Counted from the first letter of the stretch, positions 18,976 to 27,745 are shown. The stretch: DNA of 64,000 bases from an uncultured Psychroserpens sp. (GCF_947503375.1 NZ_CANNDQ010000001.1:434001-498000), one strand, 5' to 3'. Made by a program: numbers and translations. The notes: generated by a model not told the origin, from the sequence alone.

Positions 18976-19005
18976 AAAAGCCATAGTATCTATACTATGG
19001 CTTTT
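18976..19005. terminator. Bidirectional-looking terminator after the immunity gene
   Basis: A perfect 13-bp stem (AAAAGCCATAGTA with TACTATGGCTTTT) with a TCTA loop. It would stop leftward transcription of the toxin/immunity genes before endonuclease V. Confidence 0.85.
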
Positions 19006-19071
19006 TCGTTTGTTTAATTACAGGTTCTAAGCCGAACTATATTATTTTCACTTTACAAATACAAAAAAGGC

Positions 19072-19362
19072 TTAAAAAGACTCAATTAAATTACCTTCTT
19101 CGTCATAACTTTTAAAAGTTCCATCAACAACTATATTATCGTGTAATTGATACTCTTCTTGTAGTTGTCCATTTGAATGATAGTATTTTACCCGGCCTTC
19201 CCTATATCCGTTTTGAAATTCTACTTCATATGCTAAACTTTCATTGTCTGCATTCTTATACATAATTCCTGTAAATGGGCCTCCTTGATAATGAAGAATC
19301 TCGTTTCCTCCACTATCAATGCCTATAAGTTCTAAATCTTCTTCTTTTATTCTTAAATTCAT
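19072..19362 (-). CDS. YwqK/MORN-repeat-like protein, presumed immunity protein
   Basis: 96 residues with repeated MORN-like units: YQGGPFTGIMYK, FQNGYREGRVKYYHSNGQL, GTFKSYDEEGNLIESF. Small proteins of this YwqK family act as antitoxin or immunity partners of YwqJ-type deaminase toxins in Bacillus. It starts 12 bp after the deaminase-like gene and a terminator follows, so the two form the end of one transcript. It has no signal peptide, consistent with neutralising a toxin in the cytoplasm. Its role as immunity protein is inferred from family and position. Confidence 0.7.
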   Translation of the reverse strand: MNLRIKEEDLELIGIDSGGNEILHYQGGPFTGIMYKNADNESLAYEVEFQNGYREGRVKYYHSNGQLQEEYQLHDNIVVDGTFKSYDEEGNLIESF

Positions 19363-19374
19363 CTCTTAAATTTT

Positions 19375-20181
19375 TTATAATCCTATAAATGTAACTAAAT
19401 CAGCTAGGTAGAAACAGTGGGCGCAAGGTGGTTGAACTTTATTTGCTCCCATTCTCAAAAACCTATTATAACCAATGATATCGTTAAATACTTTATCGCC
19501 TAACTTTCCTAATGGGTCTATTTCTTTTAACAAATCGTCAAGCGCTCTAATTTCTCCATGTGTTCCAGCAATCGCTGCTCTTTTAATGTCTTTAGGAATA
19601 GCATTTATGCCTTTCTCAAACTCATCCAAATGAGTGTTAAAACGGCTTTTTAATGTTGGGTGCAATTTATCTAAAAATAACTGAAAAGCTGATGGCTTTC
19701 CTGATCCATCAACATATTTCAATGAATCTGTCTTTTTTCCAATTTCACCTTTTAAAAAGTTTGGTCTTACAAATGTTTTTGATATTTTATTTCCAGATTG
19801 ATACGTCATGCCGCTAACCATAACTAATTTATCTAACCTTGTAGGTGATGATTCAATAATTAGCCTATCAACCTCTCTATTTACTTTACCAACAGTTTGT
19901 TTTCCTATTCTACCATGTAGCTTAAATGCTTTTACCTCATCAACTAGGCTTTGTAATTCTCTTCCAATATAAACCTTCTTGTATCTTAATGATTTTTTTG
20001 AAAGGTTTTTAGCCAATTCTTTTAAATGCTCATCAATAGTTATACCTAACTCTTCAGCTTCGTCTGTTTTTTTCTTTATATATTCTAAAAACTGTTTGTG
20101 ACTTAATCCTTCTGCAATGGAAATATCATCTATGACAATATCTCCAATCATATTCTTATCTCCTGTATATTTCCAACACAT
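19375..20181 (-). CDS. Deaminase-fold toxin-like protein (YwqJ-like)
   Basis: 268 residues. The C-terminal third carries the zinc-deaminase signature: His208-Gly-Glu210 (GTHGEIRALDDLL) and PPCAHC with Cys253 and Cys256. Gly replaces the usual Ala of HAE. This matches the nucleic-acid/nucleotide deaminase superfamily used as polymorphic toxins. The N-terminal half is helical and charged (KKKTDEAEELG, LAKNLSKKSLRYKK) with no known trafficking domain. The start lies 5 bp after the stop of the 614-residue gene, and a MORN-type immunity candidate follows. Toxin activity and substrate (DNA, RNA or nucleotide) are inferred. Confidence 0.6.
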   Translation of the reverse strand: MCWKYTGDKNMIGDIVIDDISIAEGLSHKQFLEYIKKKTDEAEELGITIDEHLKELAKNLSKKSLRYKKVYIGRELQSLVDEVKAFKLHGRIGKQTVGKVNREVDRLIIESSPTRLDKLVMVSGMTYQSGNKISKTFVRPNFLKGEIGKKTDSLKYVDGSGKPSAFQLFLDKLHPTLKSRFNTHLDEFEKGINAIPKDIKRAAIAGTHGEIRALDDLLKEIDPLGKLGDKVFNDIIGYNRFLRMGANKVQPPCAHCFYLADLVTFIGL

Positions 20182-20186
20182 AGCTC

Positions 20187-22031
20187 TTAATTTTTAATTG
20201 TACAAAAGGTGAATACTTTGGTGGTTTCATCGTAAGCAGTAGGTTTTATGTCAACCTTTTTAAAATATCGCTTAGTAGCTCTATCAAAAAGGTCATCAAA
20301 GGCCTTTTGTACAGCCTTAGCTGCACCATTAAATAGCTCGTCAAGTACCTTAGCCAATTTATTAAAGACAAGTGCTATAAACTCTTTTATGCTATCTGTT
20401 CCTTTGCGCAGTATACTAACCAACATTGACCAAACATTCATAATACTCTTAATCGTGAACCCAACAGCTTTAAAACTAATTTTAAAGACAGTAGTCATAG
20501 CCTCTTGTACTGCTAAAATTATTTTAGCCAACACCTTACCTGCTTTTCCTGCCTTAGCTAATTTGGTTGTTAATAATGCTGGAAAGAAAAAGGAAAGCAC
20601 AATGTCTGCAATGATGATAATACCATAAGCAATGTAGTAAGACCACTCAGCATGGTTCAGCCCTTCAACTGTTTTAGCAGTGCTTTTAAAGACTTTTATT
20701 AAGATAGAAGTGCTTAAAAATAAGTATCCTTTAACACAAGTTTCAAAAACATCAATCCAACTTACGGCACCAAAACCTTGAAGCATGTTCTCAAAGTTTT
20801 CTAAGATCAAGTTGTAATACAGTCCAAAGTTTTTTGTTAAGTCTCCCACATCTTCAACAACTGTAGTTAAAGCTCCTGTTAATTTAGCAGCACCAGCTAT
20901 AGCAATTTTTATAAGGAACAAAAACAGACGTATCACATCAGCAACAAAATCTACCAACCCAGACCAAACACCTGAAATAAAGGCTAAAACTGCATCTATC
21001 ACAACATTAACACCGTTAAGGATTTCAAGTAGTTTTATGTTTAAAAACTCTTTTAATTGCGTAATTGCACTTTTAATTTGAGCTTTAGCGCTATCAAAAA
21101 CAATGCTTATTTCGCCAGAGTATAACTGATAACTTGCTACAACTCCAACTGGAGCTAATAGAATAGCAAAAGGACCCGTTGACAAGGTGGCTAAACCACC
21201 TAATGCAACTATCTGTCTAAAGCTAAGACCGTCTATTTGAGCTTCAATTTCATCTAGCTTTGAGGTTATTCCTTCTATGTCTTGTTTGGTAATATTTACT
21301 TTTTTCTTAAAGTCTTTATTCTTAGGGTTCCAAAAGCTCTCACTAATCTTTAAATTGTTATTTACAAAATCATCAAACCCTTTAATCGCTGAGTCCATAA
21401 CTTTGTTCGCTTCAAATAATGTTATAGACCCAATAGTACCAGAAAATTTTGCAGTCTTAATAATAGCTTTCAAAAAACTATTAAGCTCATTAGTTCCATC
21501 GATTCTATTAATCAAATTAGAAAACTGCTCGTCTGAAATTTCATAGCGATTATTAATGAAAGATTTCAATGATGCAGCAGATTTATTTACATTAATTTCT
21601 TTCCCTTGTTTGAAACGCATGATTGCTTCTGAGAATATGTCACCATCATTTTTTTCTATTAGAATGATTTGTTCATCCTTTTTTGGAACTATTCCATTAT
21701 GCGTTTTTATAATTTCGGCACCATCTGTTCCAATGATCAAAACAACTGTGCCGGTTTTTGTTCTTTTACCATCCACTTTAGTGTAGACGCTTGTTCGGTA
21801 TACATTTTCGAGTCCACCATCTGCATAGGTTTCTTTTATAATTTCTCCTCCAAATTTACCTGTCATTGATGCGCTCTGTATACACACACTATCAGTAAAA
21901 AAATACTTTAAAAAATTGTCTGTATCACAAGTGTGGAATATAGAGTTAGAAATAGGTACATTTGATGCGATATCATTTGAAACCTCTGAAAGACTACTAT
22001 CAAAAAAGTTGTCGTTATTAAGATTACTCAT
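20187..22031 (-). CDS. Large protein with extended hydrophobic segments, unknown function (toxin carrier or pore candidate)
   Basis: I do not recognise a family. The 614-residue product has no signal peptide. A soluble N-terminal third (residues 1-270) contains KFGGEIIKETYADGG and strand-rich KTGTVVLIIGTDGAEIIKTH. Then come several long hydrophobic stretches: VALGGLATLSTGPFAILLAP near 280, AVLAFISGVWSGLVDFVADV and LFLFLIKIAIAGAAKL at 345-395, and IIIIADIVLSFFFPALLTT at 465-485. The C-terminus is amphipathic and Lys-rich. This resembles pore-forming or carrier proteins that insert into target membranes. It is tightly coupled to the deaminase gene. Copy B of the leader element precedes it. Confidence 0.45.
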   Translation of the reverse strand: MSNLNNDNFFDSSLSEVSNDIASNVPISNSIFHTCDTDNFLKYFFTDSVCIQSASMTGKFGGEIIKETYADGGLENVYRTSVYTKVDGKRTKTGTVVLIIGTDGAEIIKTHNGIVPKKDEQIILIEKNDGDIFSEAIMRFKQGKEINVNKSAASLKSFINNRYEISDEQFSNLINRIDGTNELNSFLKAIIKTAKFSGTIGSITLFEANKVMDSAIKGFDDFVNNNLKISESFWNPKNKDFKKKVNITKQDIEGITSKLDEIEAQIDGLSFRQIVALGGLATLSTGPFAILLAPVGVVASYQLYSGEISIVFDSAKAQIKSAITQLKEFLNIKLLEILNGVNVVIDAVLAFISGVWSGLVDFVADVIRLFLFLIKIAIAGAAKLTGALTTVVEDVGDLTKNFGLYYNLILENFENMLQGFGAVSWIDVFETCVKGYLFLSTSILIKVFKSTAKTVEGLNHAEWSYYIAYGIIIIADIVLSFFFPALLTTKLAKAGKAGKVLAKIILAVQEAMTTVFKISFKAVGFTIKSIMNVWSMLVSILRKGTDSIKEFIALVFNKLAKVLDELFNGAAKAVQKAFDDLFDRATKRYFKKVDIKPTAYDETTKVFTFCTIKN

Positions 22032-22087
22032 AATTCATTTATGTTTATTTGTTTGTTTTTTGTTTTTAAAATCAAGGCATAAGCTCC

Positions 22088-22145
22088 CTAACCAAAGATT
22101 ACTTTAGTGTCTACTGTCTTAACCAGAATGGGTTTAATCTAGGTT
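22088..22145 (-). promoter_or_regulatory. Conserved leader element, copy B
   Basis: Near copy of 18250-18309, lying 57 bp before the 614-residue gene. The two inverted repeats are kept while most substitutions are in loops or the linker. It may carry its own promoter (AATCTTTG approximates a -7 box) or be an RNA/protein site. Confidence 0.6.
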
Positions 22146-22175
22146 GTGAACTATACCTTGATTTGTAAGAATTGT

Positions 22176-23762
22176 TTATGCCATAACTACAACTCTATAT
22201 TCATCTAAAGCTGGAGCTGTATCAAAGGTTAAACTAATCGTATTGGCATCTACAATAGTCATTATAGATTCTGAAACCGTCTTTGAGCTCACGTCTCTTA
22301 ACTGAATAATCACATCCTCAGATCCTAAATTATGACTCACATTGATTGTGGTAGAGGTGCCATCACCAAGAGTAGATGAAAACTTTGAAGCAGTATTCGC
22401 TTGTACCCATTCTTTAGTTGTTAAAACCTTATCGCTTGCTGTGTCAATTTGAGCAATTGTTACATCGCTTTCAATTGATCCTTTGAAATAAGAAGGTAAG
22501 TCAACTATAGATTCAATAGCCTTCATATTTACATTGGGCAATTGTGTTCCAATATCTAGTTTTAAATATGCGCCCGAATTTACCGTTCCTCCAGATTGAT
22601 TTAGATCAATCAAAACACCTGTCCATGAGTTAACAACACCATCTTCAAGGTCTAATCCAAAAACACCACTATTAACATTAGATGATGTTACATTGGCGTT
22701 ATTTTGAATCACTTTTCCTCTAACACCTATAGTATTAGCTATTGTTCCTGTGCCTCCAAAATCATCAACCTTAACATAGTTTTCAGACCCGCTTAATAGG
22801 TTTATAGTACCTGAACCTGTGTTTCGATAAGATGCTTCATTAAAAGTTCCTATCATATCTGTTGGAGTCCCAGAGTTTAATGTTCTTGCTCTATTGAAAG
22901 CACCATAAACATAACCAATATCTTCAGGTGCGTTGTGATATATTAGGTTGTTTATACCATATAGAAATTGATTAGCGGCTGATTTTATTTTCGTAACAGC
23001 ATTATAAATAGAAAACACATTGCCCGTATTTTCATCAGTATAACTGATGTTAAGATTACCATCAAATGGGTTGGAGGGTGCGTCTCCATCGGTTATGCTT
23101 AGATTACCACCAACCAGTTCAATATCATTACTAGTGCTATTATTAACATCTGTTATTTGCTGTAAATTTAGAGTTGTTCCGTCAACAAAACCTTGAGCAT
23201 CAATCCATTCTTTTGTTACTAATACTTTGCCTGATGATTCAGTATCAATTACAGCATTAGTTGTTGCAGGTGCCGTAATTTGTCCATCAGATTTCCATGT
23301 CAATGTATTTGTACCACCAGCAATTAAATGCGCTGTATCTTCTCCTGAAAAACCAACACCAGTGTCTTCATCTGCTCTAGAAGAGTACGTAGGGTCCGTT
23401 TGTGACTGAACCTGTTTTGTTCTAAAACCGTTTGAATTATTTGATTGCACTACGTTTCCAGAGCCACCTTGAATTTGCAACCCAGAACTTGTACTGCCTG
23501 TCTGCAATATTAACTTATCGTCACTAATTTCAAAAACACCTGTATCTCCATCACCAAATGTGATTCCTTTTGACAAATCGTTATACGTAGTTGGGTTAAC
23601 GTTTATGCCATTATCTTCTGTTTTTATTTGTCCTTCAAGAAGTTCGGCAGGAACTTGTTCGTCTTTGTGTCTAAAAGAATCCCATGTATCATGATATTCT
23701 TGTTGGGTAGGTTTATCACCTGTTTCAAAATAACTTTTTATTGTTTCTTTATTCTGTTTCAT
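22176..23762 (-). CDS. Phage tail-fibre-like structural protein
   Basis: 528 residues rich in Gly, Ser, Thr and Asn with few charged stretches and no signal peptide. The N-terminus (TIKSYFETGDKPTQQEYHD) is a motif common at the start of Bacteroidota phage fibre-like proteins. The middle has short beta-strand repeats (GDGDTGVFEISDDKLILQTG). The phrase VLVTKEWIDAQ near residue 178 is repeated as VLTTKEWVQAN near 442, a pattern typical of fibre shaft modules. The C-terminus is a compact beta domain (NVSHNLGSEDVIIQLRD). It probably forms a trimeric fibre and could be a target-binding part. No other tail gene is present. Confidence 0.6.
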   Translation of the reverse strand: MKQNKETIKSYFETGDKPTQQEYHDTWDSFRHKDEQVPAELLEGQIKTEDNGINVNPTTYNDLSKGITFGDGDTGVFEISDDKLILQTGSTSSGLQIQGGSGNVVQSNNSNGFRTKQVQSQTDPTYSSRADEDTGVGFSGEDTAHLIAGGTNTLTWKSDGQITAPATTNAVIDTESSGKVLVTKEWIDAQGFVDGTTLNLQQITDVNNSTSNDIELVGGNLSITDGDAPSNPFDGNLNISYTDENTGNVFSIYNAVTKIKSAANQFLYGINNLIYHNAPEDIGYVYGAFNRARTLNSGTPTDMIGTFNEASYRNTGSGTINLLSGSENYVKVDDFGGTGTIANTIGVRGKVIQNNANVTSSNVNSGVFGLDLEDGVVNSWTGVLIDLNQSGGTVNSGAYLKLDIGTQLPNVNMKAIESIVDLPSYFKGSIESDVTIAQIDTASDKVLTTKEWVQANTASKFSSTLGDGTSTTINVSHNLGSEDVIIQLRDVSSKTVSESIMTIVDANTISLTFDTAPALDEYRVVVMA

Positions 23763-23852
23763 TGTTGTTTGTATTTAATTATTTGTGTTTGTTACCTCTT
23801 CCTCTAAAGAGGTCCTTTCTACAACATTATTTTAAGACATGATTAAAAACAC

Positions 23853-23938
23853 CAACACAACACCTTACTCTTTTCTATTATAAAAAATAGAAAAGGCAAT
23901 ACGTTTATTAAAATGTAAGGTGTGAATGTTGTGTGTTA
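23853..23938. repeat. Nested inverted repeat between the two large island genes
   Basis: The outer arm CACCTTAC (23861-23868) pairs with GTAAGGTG (23915-23922). Flanking ACACAA and TTGTGT extend it past a small bulge. An inner perfect 10-bp hairpin CTTTTCTATT/AATAGAAAAG (23870-23879 and 23886-23895) sits inside. It lies between the stop of the 1156-residue gene and the start of the fibre gene, and may be a terminator or processing site. Confidence 0.6.
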
Positions 23939-23955
23939 TAATCGCTAATGATTCT

Positions 23956-26900
23956 TTATTCAACCGTAATGACTCCGCTTACAGCATCAGAACCTACGCC
24001 TTCTTCTCCTCCAATAATATTATTAGATGGTTCAATTGGGTTTCTGTCACTTTCAAACAGCACCTGTCTGCATTCTTCATTACAAGGAAGACCTTCTACG
24101 TTTAAACCAATACTGCCTGCTTGAATGACTGTTAGGCTTGTTGGTAAACGTGTTTCCCAAGTACCTTCTACAACACCTTCAATGGTCTGCATTTCTTCAG
24201 CCACAGACACATATAAATCATCATCTTGATCAACAACCAAACCTTGACCATTCCAGATTTCTCCAGTCTCCATATACCAGTTAACAGCATCTTCAAAGCC
24301 TGGTCTCACAGGAACTACAGTTCTTGCCATGCCTGATTGTAAGAAGGCTTGAAATAATGGATCTGCAGCATCTTGTGCTTGGAACAATTCTTCCCAATTT
24401 GTTTCTTTTCCATAAAAATATGGGTAAAAAATGTAGGCCATAATATCCCAATCAAAAGCTTGTTCAAAAAACTTAACAGTCGACGCATGATCTTGAAATG
24501 CTTGATCTCTTTTTACTCTTGGATTTGGACCAGAAAAATAATTATCTTTTGCTGTTTCAACCTCAAATGGTTTTGTTATCAATTCTATAGCAATGCGCTT
24601 TAGTTCTTTTTTCTCAAGGCTTCTATTGTGTAGTGGATTAAATAGAATTTTTTCCTTATCTGTAAATGGAATTACATCTTGATTTTGTGCATCATTATAC
24701 TCTTGTAAACGATCATTATAAGCATCCATAATTGCCTTATATGTTTCGTCTTTCCATGCTTCAAAAGCCTTATCTGTTCGAATGCAATCTACAGTCACAT
24801 TAAAGCTTGCTGTTAAGACATCATATGTCGATGCCGTAACTGCTAACTCTCTTTCGTAACCTGTTAATGAAACCTGATCCGTTTCAAAAGTGTCAGAATT
24901 GGAATTAAACCCTGTAAACGATGTACTACCAATAGCAATGTTTATTTTTTTATTGTTATTACCTCCTTCATAAAAGAAACTACCATTCACTTTAACATTA
25001 GTTGTTTCATAACCTTCAGGTATTTCAATAATTTTATCAATAGAACTACCCTCTTCATTGCTTTTGTTTTGTATGAAATCAAACTTATATGGTTTACTAA
25101 ATTTCGTAAAATAAGCAGGAGCAGGAACAACATCAGCATTATATTCTGATGCAACAATTTGGTAATTAGATTCATTCAAATCGTCTGCACTGTTAATAGG
25201 TTCATCAAGTAAACTTGGGTGTGTTGGCGCTTCAGGAAGAATAATACCAGACTCTAATTGGTCGTTTTCAAGCTCTCTCCAAATTGCTTCCTTAAAGAAA
25301 CGTGATGGTTCTGGAATTGCAAATTCGTACATTAAGCGTTTTCCATAATTAATTAAGGTATTTTTATAAATCTTATCCACCCATCGATACACGCCCGATA
25401 CATGTTCAGTTCCTTTTGTGTTATCAAACCCATGTTTGTTATTTTCTTCAAACTCTTTTAAGATTCGAGAGGTACGTTTGGTTTGTGTTTTTTGAACAAT
25501 ACGCTCCATAGCTCGTTCTGTCACTTCTTGAGCATAAGTTTGTGCTTGTGTATTAGAGTTTGATGTAGAACTTGAGCTAGAAGTGTCAAAATGAGCATCT
25601 GCAGAGAATTTAAACATTTTGCCTCCACCACTTACGCTGGCACTTCCTCCTTGAGATTGAGATTGGTCGCTATTTAGAACCGAAGCCACTTCTGTTTGCA
25701 TCTCATTACGTTCTGTTGTTGTTGTGTCTGTTAAGTTTTCTCGTTCTCTTTCATCGGTTTTTTCAGTTGTGACTTCAGAACTTACCAAATTACGTGTTGA
25801 GCGCTCTTTATATTCGCGAGCCATAACATTCTCTATATGAGATACTTCTCCTGGCACATAACAACACACTTCTTGTTCAACCCTTCTAAAATCAGCAATC
25901 CCAAGATTTGTAACACCATATAATTTTGGTTTTTCAACAGTTTCAACAGGTACTTCTAAATCGGTTACTAGATCAAACATCCCTAAATTTAAGCGACTCT
26001 TTAAATCAACCAATCTTTCAAAACTCAATATTCTGCCATCTTCTAAAGTCACCTGCCCTTTTAAGGTGTAAGTTTGGGTGCCTGACGGAAAAGGAATTAG
26101 AGAAGGAAATAGTTTAACAAATGTGGTTTCATTAGAACTAGAAATAATATCAAACTCAGTATCGTTTATTTCGGTTCCATTGTCAAAAATAATTGTGTAA
26201 TCTATACTCTGGATTGGCGACTCTTGCACGTAGTTAAAAAACAGCATAAAGACTTCTCTTTCTCCTGAAGGATAAACATATGATAGCGGACTAATGTTAT
26301 AATCATAGTCGCTAATAGAACTGTTAGACGCTCTTAATATTGCGCCTCCAACTTTTACTTTTTTAGATGTCTTTGGTGTTTTATTAAAAACCAATTTATA
26401 GTCTTTATCGATGCTCTTCTTAATAGCATCTAAAGTTTCTGGAAAGTCATCATACATCTCTAATTCATTAGAAATGAACTCAGACAAAGATGCGTCTGAA
26501 AGCCTGCCGTCCATATAGCTCTTAGTAATTGCTTCTGTTGCTATAAACTCAAATTTTGGAATATCTAGGTCGGGATATGTTGTTGTTCTTGTTATTTCGC
26601 CGGTATTAGGATCTACTACATCAACTAATTTAGGAACAGCATTATCTAACAAATCCTCTACTAACGCATTATGCACTTTTAAGTCTTTGTCATAAGCTTT
26701 TTGAATGCTTTTATTGTAACCCGTTTGCAAGCGTTTTAACTCATCAAAAAGTTTGCTTTTCCTTTTAATGCGCTCCTTAGCCATAACAACATCGGTGGTA
26801 TCAAGAATTCTTTTTTCTTGTTGAGGTGTTACTTTTGGGTCTTGATTTTGAGGTGTTTTTGTATTACTAAATAATAATTTAGACATTACTACACTTGCGT

Positions 26901-27426
26901 TAGCACGCCTAATAAATTCTTTTTCTTGATCTTCAGTAAACGTAATATCATCACTTAATCCTTCAGAAAATCTAATAAACTCATCTAAAAACTGGTTTGC
27001 TACCAAAAGTTGAATCATTGCTTCTCTGACATAGCTCGATTTCTTTTCAATAGTTTGATAAATTAAATTATCCCAAACTAGTAATAATTGATTTAAATCT
27101 AATGTAGTAACCCCATCTGAATTGTTATTAATCTCAGCAAATGTTAATGTATTTTTATTGCGCATTAACCACGATGAGAATAGATATAGTTTCTCATTAA
27201 TTTGGCGCGCTTCTATTCTTGTTTTTAATGCCGAAAAACTCTCACTTGTTGATTTTAGTTTTACCGGAATATCTTCAAGGGCTATTCCTCTAATTGCTTG
27301 AAAAAAAGCTCCGCTATCTTCATCTGGGTGAAAAACAAACCCAGGTTTTTCTTCCTTTTTATCTATTAACTGCGGGTTTCTTAAAGTTACAAACCTAAAT
27401 AGATTGTTTTTAATTGTTTTACTCAT
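23956..27426 (-). CDS. Very large island protein of unknown function (1156 residues)
   Basis: I cannot assign a family with certainty. A longer frame begins at TTG 27468, but ATG 27426 (MSKTIKNNLFRFVTLRNPQ) is the natural start. There is no signal peptide or membrane segment. Residues ~1-330 are helical and charged. A beta-rich region spans ~340-510. Near 517 come two adjacent Cys in EVCCYVPGEVSHIENVMARE, then a Glu/Thr-rich helical segment (~550-575), a Ser/Asn/Gln/Gly low-complexity linker (~580-630) and another helix (RAMERIVQKTQTKRTSRILK). The C-terminal half holds YRWVDKIYKNTLINYGKRLM and FLQSGMARTVVPVRPGFED. This suggests an elongated multi-domain particle component or toxin. It is the first gene after the repressor-controlled leftward promoter. 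Confidence 0.55.
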   Translation of the reverse strand: MSKTIKNNLFRFVTLRNPQLIDKKEEKPGFVFHPDEDSGAFFQAIRGIALEDIPVKLKSTSESFSALKTRIEARQINEKLYLFSSWLMRNKNTLTFAEINNNSDGVTTLDLNQLLLVWDNLIYQTIEKKSSYVREAMIQLLVANQFLDEFIRFSEGLSDDITFTEDQEKEFIRRANASVVMSKLLFSNTKTPQNQDPKVTPQQEKRILDTTDVVMAKERIKRKSKLFDELKRLQTGYNKSIQKAYDKDLKVHNALVEDLLDNAVPKLVDVVDPNTGEITRTTTYPDLDIPKFEFIATEAITKSYMDGRLSDASLSEFISNELEMYDDFPETLDAIKKSIDKDYKLVFNKTPKTSKKVKVGGAILRASNSSISDYDYNISPLSYVYPSGEREVFMLFFNYVQESPIQSIDYTIIFDNGTEINDTEFDIISSSNETTFVKLFPSLIPFPSGTQTYTLKGQVTLEDGRILSFERLVDLKSRLNLGMFDLVTDLEVPVETVEKPKLYGVTNLGIADFRRVEQEVCCYVPGEVSHIENVMAREYKERSTRNLVSSEVTTEKTDERERENLTDTTTTERNEMQTEVASVLNSDQSQSQGGSASVSGGGKMFKFSADAHFDTSSSSSTSNSNTQAQTYAQEVTERAMERIVQKTQTKRTSRILKEFEENNKHGFDNTKGTEHVSGVYRWVDKIYKNTLINYGKRLMYEFAIPEPSRFFKEAIWRELENDQLESGIILPEAPTHPSLLDEPINSADDLNESNYQIVASEYNADVVPAPAYFTKFSKPYKFDFIQNKSNEEGSSIDKIIEIPEGYETTNVKVNGSFFYEGGNNNKKINIAIGSTSFTGFNSNSDTFETDQVSLTGYERELAVTASTYDVLTASFNVTVDCIRTDKAFEAWKDETYKAIMDAYNDRLQEYNDAQNQDVIPFTDKEKILFNPLHNRSLEKKELKRIAIELITKPFEVETAKDNYFSGPNPRVKRDQAFQDHASTVKFFEQAFDWDIMAYIFYPYFYGKETNWEELFQAQDAADPLFQAFLQSGMARTVVPVRPGFEDAVNWYMETGEIWNGQGLVVDQDDDLYVSVAEEMQTIEGVVEGTWETRLPTSLTVIQAGSIGLNVEGLPCNEECRQVLFESDRNPIEPSNNIIGGEEGVGSDAVSGVITVE

Positions 27427-27516
27427 TGTAAATTGTTTAAAGTTTATACTTGTTTCTATTATGCTCAATTAAGAACTGTTTTTGTTTCGCTTCTCTAACA
27501 GTTTACTCAACACAAA

Positions 27517-27572
27517 GCCTTAATAACTAAGGCATAAACTTTTACCGCATTCCAACACCTTGCTGAATACGG
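27517..27572 (-). promoter_or_regulatory. Structured leader of the 1156-residue gene
   Basis: Two hairpins: GCCTTA (27517-27522) with TAAGGC (27528-27533), and CCGCATTC (27545-27552) with GAATACGG (27565-27572, one mismatch). From the promoter at 27690 the untranslated leader would be about 250 nt. Confidence 0.45.
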
Positions 27573-27689
27573 CATCAAATAGATTTTAATTAAGACGTCT
27601 TTTTAGATAAAACCTGAAGAAACACTAATAAAGTATCACAAATGTTTGATTTTTAACTTATTTTACTATCTTAGCATTTATTTAAAAGA

Positions 27690-27721
27690 CAAATATATAA
27701 CATTTTACAAATTAAATCAAA
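27690..27721 (-). promoter_or_regulatory. Leftward promoter of the large island gene
   Basis: On the minus strand TTTG (27721-27718), 20-bp spacer, TATATTTG (27697-27690): a near-ideal Bacteroidota promoter. The left operator half-site lies within the spacer, so a bound repressor would block it. Confidence 0.7.
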
Positions 27722-27745
27722 CAAAATGTTTAATTTTTTGTAAAA
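27703..27745. promoter_or_regulatory. Putative operator of the S24 repressor
   Basis: Half-sites TTTTACAAA (27703-27711) and TTTGTAAAA (27737-27745) are inverted, with TTAAA/TTTAA continuing each arm. The left arm lies in the leftward promoter spacer and the right arm overlaps the -33 box of the repressor's own promoter. A related copy lies at 18404-18440. Confidence 0.6.

Noticed and set aside
20181..20190. Frameshift splitting one toxin into the 614- and 268-residue genes
   Set aside because: A stop and a new ATG with normal spacing are present, and the second gene has a plausible start; no single-base change obviously restores a fusion. It was kept as two genes.
18404..27717. attL/attR-type direct repeats bounding an element
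   Set aside because: The 19-bp identity coincides with promoter spacers and palindromic half-sites, and the lysis genes lie outside the interval.
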